Assembly (NCBI RefSeq): GCF_022627575.1
Contig: NZ_JADEYQ010000001.1
Span: forward strand, 372,001 to 436,000
Direction of reading: 5' to 3'
Length of the DNA stretch: 64,000 nucleotides
Origin: Sphingobacterium rhinopitheci
GTDB taxonomy: Bacteria > Bacteroidota > Bacteroidia > Sphingobacteriales > Sphingobacteriaceae
Position 1 is the first letter of the stretch. Each line of letters starts with the position of its first letter. Under the pieces are notes generated by a model that was not told the origin of the DNA, did no database searches, and saw nothing but the letters and a program-made list of their open reading frames with translations. Both the position numbers and the translations under genes were made by a program. Positions 57,280 through 64,000 of the stretch are shown here, in pieces.

Positions 57280-57732
57280 TTAAGGATCAATTCTTAAAAA
57301 ATCACCCTCTCCATTAAATTCCAAATCCAAGCCATTTGTTAATTCTACATCAAAGTTAGACTTTTCTTTATCTATACTATTGATCAATGCCGGAGCATAT
57401 TTTGTGTTCACGTAATCGACGATTTTAGGATTAATAAAAGCTGTTGGTATACCTTGACGATCATCTCTCGCATCTACCTCGTCCCAATCACCGTTGCTAT
57501 CAAACTTGACTTCAATACCATTATTTAATAATACTTCATAAGTCGCACGTCCTACAATTTCATTTTCTTTTACAACAGAAAGGATTTGTGAACCATTAAA
57601 ATTATCTTTCAGAAATAAAACCGCATTGCTTGGCAAATCATTGGAAGAGATAACCTCTTCTTTTTCACAAGCTGTAAATAACAATACTACAGCACTTAAA
57701 GCGGATAAATTAAAACCGATCTTTCTCTTCAT
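57280..57732 (-). CDS. PepSY-like lipoprotein
   Basis: The 150-residue protein has a lipobox ending at Cys 22 (LLFTACEKEE) and so is lipid-anchored. The mature part carries two copies of a PepSY-like (PF11396) beta module: LLNNGIEVKFDSNGDWDEVD and VELTNGLDLEFNGEGDFLRI. It is a paralogue of the upstream gene, with the same two modules and the linker NPKIVDYV. It lies 39 bases after that gene, in the same direction, without a terminator between. Domains of this kind are small periplasmic folds that may inhibit or sense envelope enzymes; here the nearby two-component system suggests an envelope-signal role. Confidence 0.85.
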   Translation of the reverse strand: MKRKIGFNLSALSAVVLLFTACEKEEVISSNDLPSNAVLFLKDNFNGSQILSVVKENEIVGRATYEVLLNNGIEVKFDSNGDWDEVDARDDRQGIPTAFINPKIVDYVNTKYAPALINSIDKEKSNFDVELTNGLDLEFNGEGDFLRIDP

Positions 57733-57771
57733 TTTATTTTTCTCTTGTTATATGATTACAATTAAAAAGAA

Positions 57772-58212
57772 TTAATGCTCAATTCCTATAAACTTCCCTT
57801 GTTTATTGAAAACTAATTCTAAACCATTAGTCAACTCGACTTCTATCTTTCTACCATCCAATGAAATCTGTACTATCTCATTATTAGGGAAGCTCTTTTT
57901 CACGTATGCTACTATTTTAGGGTTTACGATTTGATAAGGAACCGCTTTCTTTTTAGCATCTACTTCTGTCCAATTACCTTTGCTATCAAATTCTATTTCA
58001 ACACCATTATTCAACTTAACATCATAAGATTTTGAAAATAGTTCTTTTTCCATTTTGATATAAGAAACCTGATTCACCGCATAATAAGTAGTTATAAAAT
58101 TTTGGGCCACCTTTGGCAAATCTCCAAATTGAACCAATTTATCTTGCGCTTTAACGCCTACTGCTACAAAAGCTAAAGCTACTACTAGGAATAATTTTTT
58201 TATTGTATTCAT
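57772..58212 (-). CDS. Secreted PepSY-like protein
   Basis: The 146-residue protein has a signal peptide cleaved near VKAQ (about residue 23) but no lipobox, so it is soluble in the periplasm or exported. The two PepSY-like modules are KLNNGVEIEFDSKGNWTEVD and VELTNGLELVFNKQGKFIGI, and the linker is NPKIVAYVKKSF. It is the first gene of a two-gene operon with the lipoprotein, placed behind the histidine kinase and preceded by a copy of the 25-bp element that also precedes the response regulator. This makes it a probable target of that regulator. Confidence 0.87.
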   Translation of the reverse strand: MNTIKKLFLVVALAFVAVGVKAQDKLVQFGDLPKVAQNFITTYYAVNQVSYIKMEKELFSKSYDVKLNNGVEIEFDSKGNWTEVDAKKKAVPYQIVNPKIVAYVKKSFPNNEIVQISLDGRKIEVELTNGLELVFNKQGKFIGIEH

Positions 58213-58237
58213 CTGTTTATGTTTTTAATTTATACTA

Positions 58238-58272
58238 CAAATAACAACAATGAATTAGGAAAGATTTGGGAA
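58238..58272 (-). promoter_or_regulatory. Direct-repeat operator and -7-like box of the PepSY operon
   Basis: On the minus strand TTCCCAA (58266-58272) and TTCCTAA (58255-58261) are repeated with 11-bp spacing, followed by TTCATTG and, 2 bases later, a -7-like box GTTATTTG (58238-58245). 22 of 25 bases match the element at 60248-60272. The layout fits activation by an OmpR-family dimer in the -33 region. Start of the PepSY gene is 25 bases further on. Confidence 0.6.
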
Positions 58273-58276
58273 TAAT

Positions 58277-59551
58277 CTATTTTTTTATAGAAAAAGTATG
58301 TAAATCATCTACATACAAATACTGCAACGTTAAAAAGGGATATTTGTTCAAAATAGAACTCACTATTGATAAACCTAAACCATTAGATTGATTATCTTGT
58401 TTTCCTTTATAAAAACGCTCAAATATATAATCCGGATTTAGGGCTCCTGAATTTGAGGTATTTGATATACGTATCTCATTAACGGATATATCTACCATTA
58501 TCTTACCCTCATCCATATTATATTTTATAGCATTACGGATAAGATTAGAGAACAAAATAGATGCTAGATTGGTATTCATATTTACGGTAAATTCTCCTTG
58601 GATATTAACATCAATAGAAAGACCTTTAAATTCAATAATCTCTTTCAACTCATTTATGATATCCAATAATAGCGTATTGCCATTCACTTGACCTACACTA
58701 TTATACTGATCATTATCAATCCGGGACAGCAACAACAACGATTTATTTAGATTCACCATACGAAGCAATGATTTCTTAGCATCTGCTATTTTTATCATTT
58801 GCTCTTCACTCAGGGATTCATCTGACAATACTAATTCTAACTTATTAATGGTAATAGCTAGTGGTGTTTGCAACTCATGAGAAGCATTTTCCAAGAAAAC
58901 TTTTTGATTGTCAAATGCTTTCTCATTCCGAGCAATCATGGATTCGATATTCGCATTCAACACCTCAAACTCCTTCACATTGGTAACAACAGGAATAAAT
59001 GATGTTACTTCCCCAAATCTATATTCATTCAAATTATGCAAAATCCGAGTGAAAGGTTTCCAAGCCTTAGAAAGTACATAATAATTGACCATCAAAATAC
59101 TCAATACAATGACAATATATAAGACAGTCAATGAAATTGCTAAATTGATTAAATAATCGTCTTCTTCGACAGTAGATGTTCTTATCTCGAGACTATATGG
59201 AGTACCATCTGCCGTATTAAAACTAGTCCTCAGAACTCTGTAGGGTTCATCTTCGCCGTCATACGGCATAAAAATAAACTCTCTAGAAAAAACATCCTTA
59301 ACTGGTACATTCTTTTCAACAGAGGGGGTAATACGAAATTGATTGATACCGAAATCTTTAGTTTCTAACAACGTACTATCAGAATAAACAGCACGTATAA
59401 TTTCAATTTTTTGATTCTTCAGGCCATCATCGATATTATCGTAAACCTCATCCATCATAAAGGCATAAAAAAGCAAAGCCCAAATTGCCATTACAATCAA
59501 AATAACGACTGCAATATAGCGGCTTGTATAATTTTTTACGGAAATAGACAT
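58277..59551 (-). CDS. Membrane sensor histidine kinase
   Basis: The 424-residue kinase has two membrane helices (about 13-33 and 133-155) around a periplasmic domain of about 100 residues rich in acidic residues. A HAMP-like linker leads to the H-box FLENASHELQTPLAITINKLE (His near 229), N-box SNLIRNAIKYNMDEG, and the F/G2 region FERFYKGKQDNQSNGLGLSIV. The G1 site reads ISNTSNSGALN without the usual DxGxG, common in Bacteroidota kinases. Its start codon overlaps the response-regulator stop by one base, so the pair is coupled. The PepSY operon follows immediately. Confidence 0.94.
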   Translation of the reverse strand: MSISVKNYTSRYIAVVILIVMAIWALLFYAFMMDEVYDNIDDGLKNQKIEIIRAVYSDSTLLETKDFGINQFRITPSVEKNVPVKDVFSREFIFMPYDGEDEPYRVLRTSFNTADGTPYSLEIRTSTVEEDDYLINLAISLTVLYIVIVLSILMVNYYVLSKAWKPFTRILHNLNEYRFGEVTSFIPVVTNVKEFEVLNANIESMIARNEKAFDNQKVFLENASHELQTPLAITINKLELVLSDESLSEEQMIKIADAKKSLLRMVNLNKSLLLLSRIDNDQYNSVGQVNGNTLLLDIINELKEIIEFKGLSIDVNIQGEFTVNMNTNLASILFSNLIRNAIKYNMDEGKIMVDISVNEIRISNTSNSGALNPDYIFERFYKGKQDNQSNGLGLSIVSSILNKYPFLTLQYLYVDDLHTFSIKK

Positions 59552-60222
59552 TATATCAATTTATATCCTACACCATACACTGCTTGAATATCAAAATCTG
59601 CCTTTGCCTCTTTGAGCTTCTTTCGTAAATTCTTTACTTGCGAATAAATAAAATCTAAATTATCTGCTTGATCCGCATTGTCACCCCATACCGTTTCTGC
59701 TATAGTGGTTTTCTCTAATAATTTGGTAGGGCGAAGTATGAAATAATAAAATATATCAAATTCCTTACGATTCAATGTTACGATCTGATTATTAATCCTC
59801 ACTTCTCTATTTTCAGGATTTAAAGTTGCATTTTTATAGGTAATAACTTGCTCACCACCTTGCTTACCTCTTCTAATAATAGATTTGATACGTGCTAAGA
59901 GTTCAGAAAAATGAAAAGGCTTTGCTAAGTAATCATCAGCACCAAGCTCTAACCCGGCAACTTTATCTTCAACAGAATCTTTAGCAGACAATATCAAAAT
60001 AGATTGCTTTTTTCCCTCCTCCTTCAATCGTTGTAAGAGCTCTAAACCAGTACCTCCAGGCAACATTATGTCTAATAGAATACAATCATAATCATAAGTC
60101 AAAACTTTTTCCAAAGCCGCATCAAAAGACATAGCAGTTTCTATCAGAAAATTTTCTTTTTCTAAAAATTCCTTAATACTAGCTATTAATTCTATTTCGT
60201 CCTCTATTAGTAATATCTTCAT
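59551..60222 (-). CDS. OmpR/PhoB-family response regulator
   Basis: From the ATG at 60222 the regulator has 223 residues: receiver domain 1-115 with IEDE, phosphoacceptor Asp 51 in ILLDIMLPGG, ILSAKDS and LAKPFHFSELL, and a winged-helix domain (125-223) with TLNRKEFDIFYYFI and AVYGVGYKLI. The earlier ATG at 60240 is rejected because it lies inside the -7-like box at 60238-60245. The kinase overlaps by one base (TAATG). An operator of two TTCCTAA half-sites precedes the gene, which suggests self-activation. Confidence 0.95.
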   Translation of the reverse strand: MKILLIEDEIELIASIKEFLEKENFLIETAMSFDAALEKVLTYDYDCILLDIMLPGGTGLELLQRLKEEGKKQSILILSAKDSVEDKVAGLELGADDYLAKPFHFSELLARIKSIIRRGKQGGEQVITYKNATLNPENREVRINNQIVTLNRKEFDIFYYFILRPTKLLEKTTIAETVWGDNADQADNLDFIYSQVKNLRKKLKEAKADFDIQAVYGVGYKLI

Positions 60223-60237
60223 AGTTGTATGAAAGTA

Positions 60238-60272
60238 CAATTATAAGCAATGAATTAGGAAAATTTTAGGAA
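60238..60272 (-). promoter_or_regulatory. Direct-repeat operator and -7-like box of the response-regulator operon
   Basis: On the minus strand two TTCCTAA copies (60266-60272 and 60255-60261) are 11 bp apart, followed by TTCATTG and a -7-like box TATAATTG (60238-60245), one mismatch from TAnnTTTG. Both the element and its distance to the -7-like box are the same as at 58238-58272. Confidence 0.6.
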
Positions 60273-60411
60273 TTTGCTATTTCTTAAAAAAAACAATTAA
60301 TTTAATTTTAAAAAAAATATTGTTTTTCATTAGTATAATTGCTTTATAGCAAACATTTACCTTATTTTTACGTTAGAAATAATAGTGACAACTTAAATAA
60401 AAATACAAAAA

Positions 60412-63400
60412 TTGAATAGATTCACGAAGTTTTTTTTACGTACTATACTATGGATAGTAGGCGTGGTTATAGCCTTCGTTCTATTATTAATATTTTTAAT
60501 AAGACTGCCTAGTATACAAAACTATGTAGTCGGAAAAGTAACAGAATATGTAGAGCATAAAATTGGGACAACCGTAAAAATAGGTTACGTAAATATAGAG
60601 ATTCCTAAAAAAATAGTGCTTGAGGATATTTATTTTGAAGATCAAAGCAAAGACACCTTATTAGCCGGAGAAAAGCTAAAAGTGGACATTGATATGTTTC
60701 AACTTCTAAAAAGCACTATAAAAATCCAAGAAATCGATTTTGAAGGAATTACGGCAAAAATAAACCGAGACACAACAGGAGATTTCAACTTTGACTATAT
60801 TATTAAAGCATTTGTCACAGAAGACAAAAAAGAAACAACTACTTCTTCTACACCATTAATCTTTGATATAGACAAGGTAAATTTAGATCGTATATATTTT
60901 GTATATACAGATGATATGATTGGCACTGCAGCGACCATCTCCTTAAAGCATTTTGATACCCGAATCAAGACCTTCGATCTAGAAAAAAATATGTCTTTCA
61001 ACTTACCTAATATCGCAATAGATGGGTTGACAGCTATTGTTAAACAATGGGCTCCAAGTACAGCAAGTCAAGCAATACAGCAGAGTAACTTTGGTATCAC
61101 AGACAGTACCGCGAGCACTCTACTTCCTAATCTAGCTACAGAAAATATAGATTTAAAAAATATCTTGGTAAAATATCAAGAAACAACATCAGGCATTGAC
61201 ACCAAATTTGATATCAAAAATTTGTCCGCTACGGTTGAAGAAATCGATTTGAATAAAGAAATAGTACGATTGAATGAAGTAAAACTAGATCAATCAGATT
61301 CATACGTAGTAATTAATAAAACTTCAAAAATAGAAAAAAATAAGGAGCCTGCTACAGCAGTAAATTGGATTGTTTCGGCTAATAAAATACAGATAGACAA
61401 GACAAATTTACTTTACAAAGATAATAATGAAGCCCGTATGAAAGGGTTTGATTACTTTAATATAGGTATTAAAGACTTAGCTGGTACGCTTGATCAACTA
61501 TATTATGCTAGTGATTCTATATCAGGATCATTAAAAAATTTGACAGCAAAGGATCATTCTGGCTTTTACTTAAAAAGAATAAAAGGTGATTTTGTATACA
61601 CAAATAAAGGAGCAACAATCAACGGATTATTAGCAGAAACACCAAATACGGTAATTCGTGATTATATCGCCATCTCCTACCCTTCTTTGGATGCTATTAC
61701 AAAGTATCCTAATCTATTAAAGATTGATGCTAACATAGTCAAGAGTCATGTAGATATGCGTGATATCTTATACTTCGCTCCATTTTTAGATCAAATGGAT
61801 GTTATGCGTCCTTTATTGACCAATAAATTCTATATCGACGGTAAGGTAAAAGGAAATTTAAATGATTTAAACATATTAGCTTTAAATTTTCGAACGTTAG
61901 ATAATACCGAAATATTAGCGTCTGCAAATATTAAAGGGTTGCCCGATGTAGACAAAATGCAAATTGATTTAACGCTAAAAAAACTTATTACTGGTAGAAA
62001 AGATTTAGATCGATTGGTAGATCGATCACTCCTTCCTGAAGGAATGGAAATTCAATATCCAAATTCAATATCGCTTACCGGGAACTTCAAAGGAGGTTTG
62101 AAAGGATTTGACACCAATCTAAAATTAGTAACCGAAAAAGGGGATGCTTCGGTAAATGGTTATTTAAATATGGCCGGCAAAGATACTACATATGACGCTA
62201 CAGTATCTATTCAAAACTTCAACTTAGGCCATTTTATCAAACAAGATACGGTATTAGGGTTTATCTCTGCAGAAGCTAAAGTAAAGGGAACAGGACTAAA
62301 CCCTAAAACAATGGTCGCAGAAGTAGCAGGAAATATTAATAGACTTGAAGCATTAGGCTATAACTATAACAGTATAAACTTAGATCTTAATGCTCAAAAA
62401 GGCGCTATTGATGGCAAGGTCAATAGTTTGGATCCAAATATCAAATTTGATGTGGATATGGCTGCCGATATGACGGCCCACTATCCAAAAGTATATTTCA
62501 ATGTGAATATTGATTCTGTCAATCTTCAAAATTTGAATTTAATGAAGGATAACTTACGTTATCACGGTAAAATAAAAGGGAATTTCCAAACTGCAGATCT
62601 TAACCATTTAAATGGGGAAATTATCATTTCTGAATCATCTATAGCATACAATAAAGAGCGATATGCACTAGATAGCATATCATTGATCGCCTCAGCAGAT
62701 ACCAACAGAAATACCATTGTCCTCAAGTCAGAGTTAATTAATGCCCATTTAGTAGGCAAATTTATGCTTACGGAACTTAGTAATGCGGTACAAGATGTAG
62801 CCAAAATATACTACAATCCTAACAATGATCCTCCAAGCATTGTTAAATATGAAAATCAGAATTTTGAGTTTTCTGCTACCTTAACAAGTTCTAAGTTTAT
62901 TAAGGATTTCTTCCCTGATCTGGAAAAAATGGATAATATATCACTCGATGGTACATTTAATAGTGGTCAAAAAAGTATAATGGCCAAATTGATAGCGCCA
63001 GAAGTTATTTATTCGGGAATACATATCAAAGATGTCGGTGTAGATATTATTACAGTAGATAGTACGATGTATTATTCTGCATTAATAAACAAAATCAAGA
63101 TCAATAACATAGAGCTTAATAACACGACACTTAGTGGTCAAGTAATTGAAAACAATCTAGATATAGGACTATGGATTAAGGATAAAGAGCAAAAAGATAA
63201 ATATCACCTCGGTGGAAAAGTCGCAATACATCAAAATAATTATGTGTTTAGCCTATTTGAAAATGGATTAATGCTAAATTACGACAAATGGGATATTTCT
63301 CCTGAAAACCAATTGTCCTTTGGTAAAGATGGGATCAGAGCAAATGATTTTAGATTATCCAAAAATGACCAGGTTCTACTCATACAATCTACGGATTCAA

Positions 63401-64000
63401 CCCTGAATGCACCTATTCAAATGTCGTTTAACAATTTCAGAATCGAGACATTATCAAATATGTTGGAATCTGAAACATTTAATTTAGGCGGAGGAATTAA
63501 TGGTGAAGCTACTATTTCTAGATTAGCTAGCAGTCCCGTTTTAGTTTCAGATATTGATATTGACAAAGTATACTTTGGAAAAGATACGATAGGTGATATT
63601 TGTATAAAAGTAAATAACCTTAAAGAAGATACCTACACAGCAGATATCTCCATCAGTGAAAATGGTAATGATGTGCGACTAGTAGGTGATTATTATGCCC
63701 CTACAACTGGTGCATCAAATATTAATGCTACATTAACATTAAACCCACTAAAAATAAAAACTATTGAAGCATTTAGTATGGGTTATTTAAAAGATAGCGA
63801 AGGAGATTTGAATGGTAAATTATCTATCACCGGCAATTTAGAAAAACCAAATATTACTGGAGATTTGACTTTCAACAAAGCGAATATAAATATCGCTATG
63901 CTTAATGCTAATTTATTGATCGATAATCAAAAAATAAACTTCAATGAAAAAGGCATTAATTTCAAACAATTTGCTTTAACAGATTTAAAAGGAAATCAGG
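60412..64000 (+). CDS. tamB: TamB-like translocation and assembly module protein, 3' truncated
   Basis: The frame is open from 60412 to the window end (1196 codons visible) without a stop. It begins with TTG; a TAA lies six codons upstream and the first in-frame ATG is about 90 codons further on, past the membrane helix, so TTG is the only sensible start. A membrane helix at residues 11-30 is followed by AsmA-like/TamB repeats of beta strands, e.g. SIQNYVVGKVTEYVEHKIG near the start, VKIGYVNIEIP, and GNLEKPNITGDLTFNKANI near the end. TamB proteins bridge inner and outer membrane and move lipids or help outer-membrane protein assembly. The DUF490 domain would lie past the window. Confidence 0.9.
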   Translation, partial: MNRFTKFFLRTILWIVGVVIAFVLLLIFLIRLPSIQNYVVGKVTEYVEHKIGTTVKIGYVNIEIPKKIVLEDIYFEDQSKDTLLAGEKLKVDIDMFQLLKSTIKIQEIDFEGITAKINRDTTGDFNFDYIIKAFVTEDKKETTTSSTPLIFDIDKVNLDRIYFVYTDDMIGTAATISLKHFDTRIKTFDLEKNMSFNLPNIAIDGLTAIVKQWAPSTASQAIQQSNFGITDSTASTLLPNLATENIDLKNILVKYQETTSGIDTKFDIKNLSATVEEIDLNKEIVRLNEVKLDQSDSYVVINKTSKIEKNKEPATAVNWIVSANKIQIDKTNLLYKDNNEARMKGFDYFNIGIKDLAGTLDQLYYASDSISGSLKNLTAKDHSGFYLKRIKGDFVYTNKGATINGLLAETPNTVIRDYIAISYPSLDAITKYPNLLKIDANIVKSHVDMRDILYFAPFLDQMDVMRPLLTNKFYIDGKVKGNLNDLNILALNFRTLDNTEILASANIKGLPDVDKMQIDLTLKKLITGRKDLDRLVDRSLLPEGMEIQYPNSISLTGNFKGGLKGFDTNLKLVTEKGDASVNGYLNMAGKDTTYDATVSIQNFNLGHFIKQDTVLGFISAEAKVKGTGLNPKTMVAEVAGNINRLEALGYNYNSINLDLNAQKGAIDGKVNSLDPNIKFDVDMAADMTAHYPKVYFNVNIDSVNLQNLNLMKDNLRYHGKIKGNFQTADLNHLNGEIIISESSIAYNKERYALDSISLIASADTNRNTIVLKSELINAHLVGKFMLTELSNAVQDVAKIYYNPNNDPPSIVKYENQNFEFSATLTSSKFIKDFFPDLEKMDNISLDGTFNSGQKSIMAKLIAPEVIYSGIHIKDVGVDIITVDSTMYYSALINKIKINNIELNNTTLSGQVIENNLDIGLWIKDKEQKDKYHLGGKVAIHQNNYVFSLFENGLMLNYDKWDISPENQLSFGKDGIRANDFRLSKNDQVLLIQSTDSTLNAPIQMSFNNFRIETLSNMLESETFNLGGGINGEATISRLASSPVLVSDIDIDKVYFGKDTIGDICIKVNNLKEDTYTADISISENGNDVRLVGDYYAPTTGASNINATLTLNPLKIKTIEAFSMGYLKDSEGDLNGKLSITGNLEKPNITGDLTFNKANINIAMLNANLLIDNQKINFNEKGINFKQFALTDLKGNQ

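Noticed and set aside
60238-60240. ATG at 60240 as the start of the response regulator
   Set aside because: It lies within the -7-like box; response regulators start directly at MKILLIEDE.

Overview
The window is a low-GC chromosomal stretch from a Bacteroidota bacterium, most probably Sphingobacteriaceae (Sphingobacterium/Pedobacter-like). The evidence is the gene content (SusC/SusD pair, DUF5689 lipoprotein, fused SecDF, archaeal-type ProRS, three-gene sdhCAB with the Bacteroidota cytochrome b, many lipoproteins), the lack of Shine-Dalgarno sequences, and repeated TAnnTTTG -7 promoter boxes. Most of the window is ordinary housekeeping DNA in short operons closed by clear hairpin terminators.

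Layout. 1-1.5 kb: a heterodisulfide-reductase-like Fe-S pair (the first gene is cut by the window edge), then tRNA-Leu(GAG). 1.7-5.9 kb, minus strand: Ppx/GppA phosphatase, a small lipoprotein, PEP carboxylase. 5.9-7.1 kb: a graveyard of mobile DNA, with a decayed relaxase followed by a decayed IS1182-family transposase. 7.1-20.6 kb: guaB, a small beta-barrel protein, secDF, a thioredoxin-like lipoprotein, gap plus an acetyltransferase, proS and several unknowns. 20.7-27 kb: a FadL-like porin, then a glycerol regulon (glpR divergent from glpD-glpK-glpF). 27.4-33.4 kb: an orphan SusC-SusD-DUF5689 nutrient-uptake operon. 33.5-36 kb: an MscS channel, a NifS-like desulfurase and an IscA-type carrier. 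36.3-39.9 kb: sdhCAB. 40-46 kb: an orphan TPR histidine kinase, a small membrane protein, a conserved unknown, a dicarboxylate/glutamate symporter and asnA. 46-56 kb: a GNAT-nitrilase fusion, DUF3467 and M42 peptidase genes, lgt, an MFS pump, aroQ, a Wzi/RemB-like barrel, murI, sufE and sufS. 56.2-60.2 kb: an acyl-ACP desaturase, two tandem PepSY-like envelope proteins and the two-component system beside them. The window ends inside a long tamB-like gene that starts at a TTG codon.

The best candidate for an undescribed system is at 57.3-60.3 kb. The response-regulator/kinase operon and the PepSY pair each carry, at exactly the same distance from a -7-like box, a nearly identical 25-bp element made of two TTCCYAA half-sites 11 bp apart. 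This is the geometry of an OmpR-family site, and it suggests that the regulator drives both its own operon and the two secreted proteins. Other points of interest are a GlpF with NCA in place of the first NPA motif, a PEP carboxylase with Asp in place of a conserved His, hairpins around and inside sdhCAB, two genes whose promoter box almost touches the start codon, and an unknown protein that looks like an HNH-type domain which has lost its metal ligands.
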